Assembly: GCF_006543045.1 (NCBI RefSeq)
Contig: NZ_RBZW01000067.1
Coordinates: forward strand, 1-55,888
DNA: 55,888 nt
Source: Salinadaptatus halalkaliphilus
Lineage (GTDB): Archaea; Halobacteriota; Halobacteria; Halobacteriales; Natrialbaceae
Reading direction: 5' to 3'
How positions within the stretch are numbered: the first letter of the stretch is position 1; every line of letters starts with the position of its first letter. The position numbers and the translations under genes were made by a program. This document shows, one piece after another, positions 37,903 through 45,228 of this stretch. The notes under the pieces were generated by a model. It was given only the letters and a program-made list of their open reading frames with translations, had not been told where the DNA came from and made no database searches.

Positions 37903-38112
37903 ATGACCGAGTACACCACGGTCTCGATCCCGAAAGACCTCGCCGAGCGCGTCGACGAGACGATCGAGGGCACGAGCTTTCAGTCGACGAGCGATCTCGT
38001 TCGTTTCCTGCTTCGAAGCATCGTTATCCAGCACCAGAAGCAAGGCGAACTGACCGAAGCCGAGTTCGAGGAGATCACCGAACAACTCCGCGGGCTCGGC
38101 TATCTGGAGTGA
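37903..38112 (+). CDS. CopG/RHH-type transcriptional regulator
   Basis: The 69-residue product, MTEYTTVSIPKDLAERVDET followed by STSDLVRFLLRSIVIQHQKQ, is a minimal ribbon-helix-helix protein: a beta strand (TTVSIP) for DNA contact and two helices for dimerisation. The short acidic tail ends ITEQLRGLGYLE. No toxin gene is adjacent, so a simple regulator role is more likely than an antitoxin. The ATG at 37903 is preferred; the long open frame upstream is an artefact of GC-rich sequence. Confidence 0.85.
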   Translation: MTEYTTVSIPKDLAERVDETIEGTSFQSTSDLVRFLLRSIVIQHQKQGELTEAEFEEITEQLRGLGYLE

Positions 38113-38190
38113 CGACAGGGTCGGGACGGACACCCTCGACGCAGCTACGTTTTGTCTCGAGCACGGAGTCCCGACTGGAGGGGGATCGGC

Positions 38191-38307
38191 ATGCCAGTAG
38201 TCCCGGACTTCCCGACGGAAGACCGTGACGAGGACGAGAGCCGACCGAGTCGTAGCATCATCGATCAGATAATCGACGGCGGCTTCCCCACGCCGTCACG
38301 CGGCTGA
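38191..38307 (+). CDS. Possible very small acidic protein (38 residues)
   Basis: An ATG at 38191 opens a 38-codon frame, MPVVPDFPTEDRDEDESRPS then RSIIDQIIDGGFPTPSRG, preceded by a GGAGGGGG run about 8 to 14 bases upstream that could serve as a ribosome-binding site. The composition is haloarchaeal and not random-looking, but no family is recognised. Confidence 0.3.
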   Translation: MPVVPDFPTEDRDEDESRPSRSIIDQIIDGGFPTPSRG

Positions 38308-38389
38308 GCGGCGATACTCCCGTCTTTACACCGATCAGGCACCAGAGGGCGCTTTCGAGTGGTCGGCAGCTCGGCGAGTGGCCCATCGG

Positions 38390-38821
38390 TCACACCGCCC
38401 CGTCGGAGAGCGACCGTTCGGGGGGTGCGGCCTCGATGATCTCGAGGGGCTGGCGCTCGCCGGTTCGGTCGAAGGCGCCGAACGTCTCCTCGACGGCGTC
38501 CCACGGCGGCACGGCGACGAAGATCACTTCCGCCAAGTCGTCGCGTTTGGTCACCTCGAGTTCCCGGACGGGATGGGAGACGAACTGTCCCTGCGCCGAC
38601 CGGGCTGGCGTCGAGAGGTTGACGCCGAAGACGGCGTTGACGGCGTTGCCCGGATCGGGGAGGTAGAAGTCGGTAAAGACCGGCGCGTCGGGCGGCAGCG
38701 TCTCGGCGCCCTCGAGTTCGGCCGCTGGCGTAATCGAGACGCCGGTCGTCACGCGGTCGGGATCGGCGTCGCTGGCGAGATCGAGCAAGACGTCGACGAG
38801 TGCGCGCGTGATGTAGACCAC
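38390..38821 (-). CDS. Conserved haloarchaeal protein of unknown function
   Basis: From the GTG at 38821 the product has 143 residues and starts VYITRALVDVLLDLASDADP. It continues with alternating strands, including VFTDFYLPDPGNAVNAVFGV and VTKRDDLAEVIFVAVPPW. I recall similar proteins starting MVYITR in haloarchaea but cannot give a name. The frame stays open far upstream, but that part is Arg-rich and non-coding in character, so the later start is chosen. It lies 89 bp downstream of the gene at 38911 on the same strand. No catalytic motif is seen. Confidence 0.65.
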   Translation of the reverse strand: MVYITRALVDVLLDLASDADPDRVTTGVSITPAAELEGAETLPPDAPVFTDFYLPDPGNAVNAVFGVNLSTPARSAQGQFVSHPVRELEVTKRDDLAEVIFVAVPPWDAVEETFGAFDRTGERQPLEIIEAAPPERSLSDGAV

Positions 38822-38910
38822 GGTTCGGTTGCCCCTACGCAGGCCACGCAGATATAGTGTGTCCTCGCAACCGCTGCGGGTGGCCGCTATCCGGTCGCCG
38901 GGACGATCGA

Positions 38911-39594
38911 TCAGAACGGCCCGAGCGCCCACGCCGTTTCGGCGTAGAGCCGCGGTGCGCGCCGTCTGGCCGTTCGAAGCGCTTCCTCGAGGACCGCAGT
39001 CGCATCCTCGGTGATACCGGCGCCGTGACCGACGAGTATCCGCTCGGGCCCGGCCCGGCCGAGTTGTCGCCGCGGCGGGACGAACCGGCGCATCGGATGG
39101 ACGCCGAGTCGCTCGCTGCCAGCACAAAAGTAGCCGACGGTGCCGACGGATTCGGGAACGAGCAGCGTGCCGGCTTCGCGATCGAACAGGGCGACTTCCT
39201 GCCAGAATCGGTTGGTGACGATCGGGTAGGCTTCGATGCCCGTCTCCGCGAGTTCGTCCTGGAAGCGGACGACCGGCGCGCCGAGCTCTTTCGTCACGCC
39301 CTCGAAGTGCTCGGGCAGATAGACCGGCACGTCGTGGCGATTCGCGATCGTTGCGGCGTCGCGTTTGTGGCGATCGAGGAGGACGGCAACGCCCGCGACC
39401 TCGCCGAACTCGGCCAACAGCTCGTCGAGACCATCGGCGTCGACGGGATCGACCACCCAGACCTCGCCGTCGACCTCGAGGGCGTGGCTCGCTCGCTGCA
39501 TCCGCTCGTCGGGATGTGCGATCCAGCCGACGCCCCTGTCGTATCGGTCGATCTCCTGAAAGTCACTCGCTCGCTCGTCGACGCGAAAGTCCAT
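38911..39594 (-). CDS. Metallo-beta-lactamase-fold-like protein lacking the metal motif
   Basis: From the ATG at 39594 the product has 227 residues. Its pattern follows the MBL fold: GVGWIAHPDERMQRASHALE, GEVWVVDPVDADGLDELL, VAGVAVLLDRHKRDAATIAN, VYLPEHFEGV and ILVGHGAGI. The canonical HxHxDH zinc motif is replaced by LLDRHKRDA, keeping only one His, so hydrolase activity is doubtful. A TATA-like GTTTATGA (about 39615) on the minus strand suits a leaderless start. The upstream region to 39720 is very AT-rich. The protein is probably a degenerate MBL relative; the function is unknown. Confidence 0.65.
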   Translation of the reverse strand: MDFRVDERASDFQEIDRYDRGVGWIAHPDERMQRASHALEVDGEVWVVDPVDADGLDELLAEFGEVAGVAVLLDRHKRDAATIANRHDVPVYLPEHFEGVTKELGAPVVRFQDELAETGIEAYPIVTNRFWQEVALFDREAGTLLVPESVGTVGYFCAGSERLGVHPMRRFVPPRRQLGRAGPERILVGHGAGITEDATAVLEEALRTARRRAPRLYAETAWALGPF

Positions 39595-39782
39595 ACCGAC
39601 GCTACTGGCGCCAACGTCATAAACGGGACGAAGTAGAATATGGTTGTTTGCTCTATATAGATTGTTAAAATACACATATAACTGTATGTTTGCACAGTTA
39701 TTATGTATGACAGATGTGATTGTACAGATATGTTGGAGCTTCGCCTCGGGAACGCTGGTCGGTATCCGGGCTGGAGATCGGC

Positions 39783-40829
39783 GTGACGGCCGGCGCAGTC
39801 ATGCTGTGGCTGTGGTTGCTCCGGTGGACACACGCCACACACCTGCCGAGAGCACAGCTCACGCTCGGATTCGTCGGCGGTTTGCTCGCCGTCTACGCGC
39901 TCGCCGAGGCACGGTCGGCCTTCGCTCGCGGTGACCGACTCGGTGTCGCCACGACAGCCGGCGCTGCAGTCGCGATCGCCCTCGCGACCGTCGGCTACTA
40001 CCTGCGTTTTCGTCGCCTCTACGTGGACCAGTCGCTGACGACCGTCGATCTCGCGCTCGGCCTCGGCCTCGTACTCGCGGTTACCGCGCTCGCGTGGAAC
40101 GAATTCAGCGAGACGATCCGCGGCTGTCGGCTCGCGGTCTCGGCGTTCGCGCCGGTGCTCCTCGTGACCGTCGCCGTCGCCGGCGCGTTCGATCTCCTGA
40201 TGACGATCGATGTCCTGTCCGGCGTCGGTGCGGTGCTTGGCGACCTCGGGATCGTCGGCCCCGTCCTCGCGGTGGCACTCGCGCTCGTCGTCGCCGCCCT
40301 CGTCACCGCCGGTCTGCCCACGATCGCGGCCGTCGCGATCGTCTCGTTCCCGCTCGGCACTGCCCTCAGTACCGAGTTCGGCTTCGACGCCGTCACCGCC
40401 CACTACGCGATGCTGTACGCCGCGGTCGTGGTCGGCGTTCTTCCGCGACCGATGACGGCTGTCGGCGAGACTGCGGCCGGCATCGCCACCGACGGTTCCA
40501 GTCGGGCGGTCGCCGGCGTTGCCGTGGCGCTGCTCGGACCGATGTTTGTCTTCCCGTTCGCGTTCCTCGCCCACCCAGAACTGGTCTCGGCGTCGCCGGA
40601 TCTCGAGGCCGTCCGCGCCTGGGTATTCGCCCTCGTCGGCGCGCTCGCGCTCACCTACAGTACGACCGCACCGCTTGCCCGCAAAGCCACGTTCGGTCGC
40701 TCGCCACGGTGGATTCGCGCCGGGCTGGGAACCCTCGGCGTGCTCGCGATGGCGGCGCCGTTGATCCCACTACAGACCCTCGCCGCCGTCGGCGCGATGG
40801 TGGTCGTCGGCCTCGTTTCACGCAGTTGA
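39783..40829 (+). CDS. Multi-pass membrane protein, TRAP-permease-like C-terminal half, start uncertain
   Basis: The frame is open from 39720, where it follows a stop codon. Candidate starts are a TTG at 39720, the GTG at 39783 used here (348 residues) and an ATG at 39801. About ten hydrophobic helices are visible. Segments such as VTAGLPTIAAVAIVSFPLG, YAMLYAAVVVGVLPRPMTA and ATDGSSRAVAGVAVALLGPM recall the large permease subunit of TRAP transporters (DctM or 4TM/12TM fusions), but the protein is about half the usual fused length and has no periplasmic partner gene nearby. It may be a distinct family or a 5'-truncated relic. Confidence 0.55.
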   Translation: MTAGAVMLWLWLLRWTHATHLPRAQLTLGFVGGLLAVYALAEARSAFARGDRLGVATTAGAAVAIALATVGYYLRFRRLYVDQSLTTVDLALGLGLVLAVTALAWNEFSETIRGCRLAVSAFAPVLLVTVAVAGAFDLLMTIDVLSGVGAVLGDLGIVGPVLAVALALVVAALVTAGLPTIAAVAIVSFPLGTALSTEFGFDAVTAHYAMLYAAVVVGVLPRPMTAVGETAAGIATDGSSRAVAGVAVALLGPMFVFPFAFLAHPELVSASPDLEAVRAWVFALVGALALTYSTTAPLARKATFGRSPRWIRAGLGTLGVLAMAAPLIPLQTLAAVGAMVVVGLVSRS

Positions 40830-40933
40830 TCGATAGTTTCACCATCTCCGACCGGTGATCGACCGCAGTCGCTCGGTGTGTCAACCTGCGAACCAGCGAC
40901 GCTTCTTTCAGCACGCTCCGCGAACGTCGGGAC

Positions 40934-41623
40934 ATGCTCACTGGGCTTTCCTGGCTCGCACTCGAGGTCAAATATCTCGAGCGCGCACGCGAATTTTACG
41001 AGGAGACGCTGGGGATGTCGGTTCGCACGCGACGCGACGATCCGTCGGAAGTCGTGGTTGTCGCTGGCGACACCGACCTCGTGCTCCGCCGACCCGACGG
41101 ATTCCCGCGGGGTGGCGTCCACACTCACTACGCGTTCTCGATTCCCGACGACGAGTACGACGAGTGGTGGGATCGCCTCTCTGCCGACTACGATCTCGAG
41201 GAAGCCCAGTTTGGCGACGCACGCTCGCTGTATCTCTACGATCCCGACGGCAACTGCGTCGAACTCGGCCAGCAGGGCGTCGACGGCCCCGGGATCGACG
41301 GTCTCTTCGAGGTCGTCCTCGAGGTCGAGGATCTCGAGCGCTCGCAGGCGTTCTACACCGATCTCGGCTTCGAGACGGTCAACGTCGGCGACGATCGCAA
41401 ACGCGTCCGGATGCAGGGACCGATGGCACTGGAACTCTGGGAACCCCACCTGGGCATCGCCGACGCCCGCGGCGGCGTCCACGTCGACATGGGCTTCGAG
41501 ACTAGCGAACCGGTCCAGGCGCTCGAGGCGGTCTCGAATCGGATCCAGCGCGTCGATCGCATCGACGACGAGACGGTCGTCGTCCGCGATCCGGACGGAC
41601 ACGTGCTAACGTTTGCGATCTGA
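40934..41623 (+). CDS. VOC-superfamily protein (glyoxalase/extradiol dioxygenase type)
   Basis: The 229-residue protein consists of two VOC modules. The first (residues about 1-113) includes GLSWLALEVKYLERAREFYE and YLYDPDGNCVEL; the second (about 121-229) includes LFEVVLEVEDLERSQAFYTD and VVRDPDGHVLTFAI. Paired modules of this sort form one metal site; probable ligands are the His in GGVHTHYAF and the Glu in DGNCVEL. The substrate is unknown: family members are glyoxalases, dioxygenases or resistance proteins. The N terminus GLSWLALEV lacks the His that usually starts the first strand, so one ligand may differ. The gene stands alone. Confidence 0.82.
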   Translation: MLTGLSWLALEVKYLERAREFYEETLGMSVRTRRDDPSEVVVVAGDTDLVLRRPDGFPRGGVHTHYAFSIPDDEYDEWWDRLSADYDLEEAQFGDARSLYLYDPDGNCVELGQQGVDGPGIDGLFEVVLEVEDLERSQAFYTDLGFETVNVGDDRKRVRMQGPMALELWEPHLGIADARGGVHVDMGFETSEPVQALEAVSNRIQRVDRIDDETVVVRDPDGHVLTFAI

Positions 41624-41639
41624 CGCCGTTCCCGCTGGA

Positions 41640-42177
41640 GCACGGTTTTCGCCCTCTCACGACCAGTGCGGGGGCGCGTTCGAACGAATAACCCTGGGTG
41701 TCGATCCGCGAGTACTCGAGCAGTGCGTCGATCATGTCACGCATCCGACCGGCACCGTCGACGGCGAACTCGAGGAATTCTTCGGCCTCTTCGTCGAACG
41801 ACTCACCGTACCGATGCTCGAGTAGCTGGAGTAGCTGGTGACCATTCGAAGCGGCTCCTGCAGGTCGTGAGAGGCGACGTAGGCGAACTGCTCGAGTCGC
41901 TCGTTCTCTCGGAGAGCGGCAGTTGGGCGCCGGGCTCGAGGTGGTCGTGGTCGGCGCTGATCGCTTCGATTTCAAAGGTGTTACCTGCCGGATCAATAAT
42001 CGCCAGTCCGCCCAACTCGAGGTCGAATCGGTCACAGCCCAGTTCGAAAAGCGACTGTAGTTTCTCGTCGAACGACCGGTCGGGATCCGCCGCGATTTCG
42101 GTCTGGCGCTCGAGATGCTGCTGGTAATCCCGGAGTTCGAGTCGGGCTCTCGTTCGGTCGAGTAACGTCCCCATCAT
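41640..42177 (-). pseudogene. Broken GAF/HisKA sensor histidine kinase gene
   Basis: From 42177 on the minus strand the frame encodes a coil (TRARLELRDYQQHLERQTEI) and the first part of a GAF domain (LFELGCDRFDLELGGLAIID). After ADHDHLEPGAQLPL the next frame continues with ENERLEQFAYVASHDLQEPL, the phospho-acceptor His region, so about two thirds of the GAF domain is deleted. A further frameshift leads into LLEHRYGESFDEEAEEFLEF and MIDALLEYSRIDTQGY. The catalytic ATP-binding domain is absent. The gene is therefore inactive, with at least two frame changes and a missing 3' end. Confidence 0.8.
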
Positions 42178-42314
42178 GCGGTCGATCTAACACGGGGACG
42201 AAACACGCATCGCTCGCGGCGAGGGCTCGATTACGACGACCTCGAGGCTTGCAGCACGGCCGGCCGTCGCTTGTAGCCTTCGTGTATCGACACCATCACC
42301 GCGAACAGTCGCCG

Positions 42315-42605
42315 CTACAGCCGCTCGGTGCTGACGTCGACGCCCGGCGGCGTCACCAGCAAAAATCCCCGAAAGTGGACGAGATTCCCGCCGGACTCTT
42401 TGACATCCCGGGCAAACCCCGACGCCAGATCGTTGACATCACCCTCGACATCGAGGACGAGCACGTTGCCCTTCGAGATCGCCTCGAGCCACTCCTCGTC
42501 GCCCGTCTCGCCGTCGAGAACGCCCAGCACGATACTGCCGTCGATCTCGAGTTCCTCGTCGATGTGTTCCTCGACGGTCCGCAAGTCGAGGTCGAAGTCG
42601 CTCAT
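42315..42605 (-). CDS. Small conserved haloarchaeal protein (DUF5779-like)
   Basis: The 96-residue product starts MSDFDLDLRTVEEHIDEELE and contains IDGSIVLGVLDGETGDEEWL, VLVLDVEGDVNDLASGFARD and GNLVHFRGFLLVTPPGVDVS. I associate this pattern with the haloarchaeal DUF5779 family. The alternating strand-helix order suggests a small alpha/beta fold. The ATG at 42605 is chosen over an upstream start that would run into repeat sequence. It stands alone; no partner or function can be given. Confidence 0.78.
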   Translation of the reverse strand: MSDFDLDLRTVEEHIDEELEIDGSIVLGVLDGETGDEEWLEAISKGNVLVLDVEGDVNDLASGFARDVKESGGNLVHFRGFLLVTPPGVDVSTERL

Positions 42606-42644
42606 ACCGGGTGGGTCGAACCGGGACGAGAAAAACGTTCGCCT

Positions 42645-42830
42645 CCGACCTTTTGCTCTGCGGTCTGCCGTGCTGGTGGCTCGCCACACAGTACGGCGTC
42701 CCTCGGCAAAAGGTTGATCAAAAGCACAGCGTCACCCCCTCAACCGCGCCGACGGCGCGGCATCGAGGGTTCCTCGGCCCCTCGTTCACTTCGTTCACTC
42801 GCGGCTGCTATCACTTCGCGACAGCGTCGC
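42645..42830. repeat. Palindrome-containing intergenic repeat
   Basis: CCTTTTGC (42649-42656) and GCAAAAGG (42706-42713) form an inverted repeat enclosing a GC-rich hairpin-like segment (GTGCTGGTGGCTCGCCACAC). Downstream come CCGCGCC-type and CGTTCACTTCGTTCACTCGCGG runs. This resembles non-coding repeats scattered in Natrialbaceae-type genomes. No gene is seen here. Confidence 0.55.
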
Positions 42831-43285
42831 TAATCCTGCGGGAACTCCTTCTGGAACCCGCGGAACTCCGTGTGGTGGGCTTCCTCGTCGGCGAGGATCG
42901 TCACCGCGACATCTTCGGTGACGGGATCGTTCGCCTCCGAAGCGGCCTCGTGGAGCGCGCGATAGGTCTCGATTGCGTCGTCTTCGGCCTCGAGGACGCC
43001 CTCGATGACCGACTGGACGTCAGTCGTGTCCTCGGGCGGCTGGAGACTGTGCTGGTTGGCCTCGAACGACTCGGAGCCGGGCGGCGCCTCGTCGAGTTGC
43101 TTGAGGCGTTCGCCGAGCATGCGCGCGTGCTCGAGTTCCTCTTGGACGTCCGCCTCGAGGCTCGTCTTGACCTCCTCGGCGTGAACACCGTCGAGGACGA
43201 TGGCGTTCGTGAGGTAGTTCATCACGGTCTCGAGTTCGTCGACGTAGGCCTCCGTCAGGAGGTCGGTGATTTCGTTGGTCGTCAT
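42830..43285 (-). CDS. Ferritin-like (rubrerythrin/DPS-type) four-helix protein
   Basis: The 151-residue protein has the four-helix di-iron pattern: YVDELETVMNYLTNAIVLDG (helix 1, Glu), ADVQEELEHARMLGERLKQL (helix 2, ExxH), EAEDDAIETYRALHEAA (helix 3, Glu) and ILADEEAHHTEFRGFQKEFP (helix 4, ExxH). These Glu/His pairs can bind two iron atoms, as in ferritin-like proteins of the bacterioferritin/DPS type common in haloarchaea. The ATG at 43285 follows a TATA-like GACTATACG on the minus strand at about 43306. Whether it stores iron or detoxifies peroxide is not known. The gene is divergent from leuA. Confidence 0.85.
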   Translation of the reverse strand: MTTNEITDLLTEAYVDELETVMNYLTNAIVLDGVHAEEVKTSLEADVQEELEHARMLGERLKQLDEAPPGSESFEANQHSLQPPEDTTDVQSVIEGVLEAEDDAIETYRALHEAASEANDPVTEDVAVTILADEEAHHTEFRGFQKEFPQD

Positions 43286-43689
43286 TGCGGGACGTGCTCC
43301 CACACCGAGGCGTATAGTCCTGACACGCGCGAGTAACCCAACACGCGGCGCGAGTAGCCACTCGACGGACGGCGTGGCTGGGCCGTTCGCCACCGAGACG
43401 ACTGTGCTATTGGTCAGTTTTGCCGGTCGAGAACGCGCAGTGGTGACTGTTCGTCCATCCCCTCGGTGCGCGCGACCAGGTTCGAACCCATTCGAACGGC
43501 CAATTCCAGAAAGAAACCGACCGCAGGGGATGGTAGAACATATGGTAATAGGGCATATATATAGTAATAGGACGTTGATGTACGGTGGTTTTCTGCTGCC
43601 TATGGTTTGGTACTGAATCACACAGTTTCGATTCCGGACCGGTACAGCGTCAGGTTTATATACATCGTCGCACCTCGGATACTGATACA
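43286..43689. other. 404-bp intergenic region upstream of leuA
   Basis: No gene is supported here. It contains the ferritin-like gene promoter at its left end. Between about 43537 and 43575 an AT-rich stretch carries GGTAATAGGG and AGTAATAGGA as near-repeats around a CATATATATAG core, which may be a second promoter or regulator site. The leuA TATA box lies at 43655. Confidence 0.5.
43655..43662 (+). promoter_or_regulatory. TATA box of leuA
   Basis: TTTATATA in the context CAGGTTTATATACATCG lies 28 to 35 bases before the ATG at 43690, the ideal distance for a leaderless transcript beginning at or just before that ATG. Confidence 0.75.
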
Positions 43690-44923
43690 ATGTCTGCACA
43701 AGACAACCCGTCCTCTGACACCAGTCAGGGGGGTCGAGTTCTTCCAGGGCACGTTAGATTCCACTGACGAAATAGAGTCAGCACGTGTCTTCGACACCAC
43801 CCTCCGGGATGGTGAACAGTCACCCGGTACTTCGTTCTCGTACGACGATAAACGCCAGATCGCCGCGGTTCTGGACGACATGGGTACCCACGTTATCGAA
43901 GCTGGGTTTCCCGTCAACTCCGACGCGGAGTTCGAGGCCGTTCGTGATATCGCTTCTTCGACATCGACGACCACCTGCGGGTTAGCCCGCGTCGTCGACG
44001 AGGACATCGAGGCTGCCCTCGAGTCCGGCGTCGAGATGGTTCACGTCTTCGTGAGCACCAGCGACGTCCAGATCGAGGATTCGATGCACGCGACGCGAGA
44101 GGAAGTGACCGAACGCGCAGTCCAGTCGGTCGAACGCGTCAAAGAGGCGGACGTGACCTGCATGTTCTCGCCGATGGACGCGACGCGAACCGACGAGCAA
44201 TACCTGATGGACATCATCGAGGCCACATCGGCGGCCGGTGCCGACTGGATCAACATTCCAGACACCTGTGGCGTCGCGACGCCGACGCGGTTCAAGGCAT
44301 TGATCGAGAAGGTTTGTGCCCACACCGACGCCCGCGTCGACGTCCACACCCACGACGACTTCGGACTGGCCACCGCCAACGCGCTGGCCGGCATCGAAGC
44401 GGGTGCCGATCAGGCCCAGGTCTCGGTCAACTCCATTGGCGAGCGCGCGGGCAACGCCGCCTACGAGGAGTTCGTGATGGCCGTCGAATCGCTGTACCAG
44501 ACCGACACCGGGATCGATACGACCCGCATCGCCGAGCTGTCGGATATCGTCGAGGACAAAAGCGGCATGCCAACGCCGGGCAACAAGCCCGTCGTCGGCG
44601 ACAACGCCTTCTCCCACGAAAGTGGGATCCACGCCGCCGGCGTCATCGAAAACTCCGACACCTTCGAACCCGGCGTCATGACGCCCGAGATGGTCGGCGC
44701 CGAACGCAAGCTGGTCATGGGCAAACACACCGGCACCCACTCGGTTCGGGAACGCCTGCACGAACTGGGCTACGAGCCGACGACGGACCAGGTGCGTGCG
44801 ATTACCCGCCGCGTCAAAGACTACGGCGCCGAAAAGCGCCGGGTCACGGTCGACGACTTAGAGCGCTTCGCATCGGAAGTCGGCCTCGAGCGCGAATCGG
44901 AGGAAGAGGAGGTGCGCGTCTAA
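43690..44923 (+). CDS. leuA: 2-isopropylmalate synthase family protein (LeuA/CimA), with apparent 5' frameshift
   Basis: The body is a complete LeuA-type synthase: ARVFDTTLRDGEQSPG (acetyl-CoA enolising active site), HTHDDFGLATANALAGIEAG (metal His-x-His) and NAFSHESGIHAAG. It condenses acetyl-CoA with 2-ketoisovalerate; short haloarchaeal homologues may instead act as citramalate synthases. The ATG at 43690, which fits the TATA box, gives MSAQDNPSSDTSQ and then runs out of frame after a run of six G at 43728-43733. With five G it continues as GVEFFQGTLDSTDEIESARV in frame. No ATG, GTG or TTG in the body frame lies between the promoter and the conserved core. The C-terminal allosteric domain is absent. 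The shift may be a sequencing or assembly error or a true mutation. Confidence 0.85.
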
Positions 44924-44993
44924 GGGATGTCCTCCCTGTTTGCCACCGTTGGCGAGCCCCGGCTATCGCGTCCGGGCGCGACGACTCGCAAGG

Positions 44994-45000
44994 GTTATGT
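44994..45000 (+). promoter_or_regulatory. TATA-like box upstream of the ilvB leader frame
   Basis: GTTATGT, within GCAAGGGTTATGTGGG, is centred about 29 bases before the ATG at 45027. It predicts an mRNA starting at that small frame, about 200 bases before ilvB. Confidence 0.45.
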
Positions 45001-45026
45001 GGGTAGCGCAAGTTACCCTGTAACTG

Positions 45027-45113
45027 ATGACACGTCGCGTCTGGCTGTCGGACCGCACTCGCACGGTCGGCAACAGCGCGCTCGCTCCGATTCCTATTGT
45101 AGGGGCGGCCTAG
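45027..45113 (+). CDS. Possible leader peptide (28 residues) upstream of ilvB
   Basis: The ATG at 45027 sits where the predicted transcript begins, and the frame runs 28 codons to a TAG. The peptide starts MTRRVWLSDRTRTVGNSALA and ends PIPIVGAA, with a cluster of Ile, Val and Ala before the stop. The stop codon lies inside a GGGGC/GCCCC hairpin (45101-45117). A leader peptide that senses branched-chain aminoacyl-tRNA is the obvious analogy, but the content of these residues is not far above the proteome average. The remaining 44924-45228 sequence holds a GGGAG ribosome-binding site (45217-45221) for ilvB. Confidence 0.4.
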   Translation: MTRRVWLSDRTRTVGNSALAPIPIVGAA

Positions 45114-45228
45114 CCCCCCATTCAGTACTTCACGCCGTTTCGACGCTCGCACCGGCTTCACAGCGCACCGCAATCCAGCAGATGACACACTGTACACACA
45201 ATCGCCCCACGACGGCGGGAGCATATCG

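Noticed and set aside
43607-43689. Upstream TTG start for leuA in the synthase frame
   Set aside because: It would lie upstream of the strong TATA box at 43655, and the added residues do not resemble any synthase N terminus.
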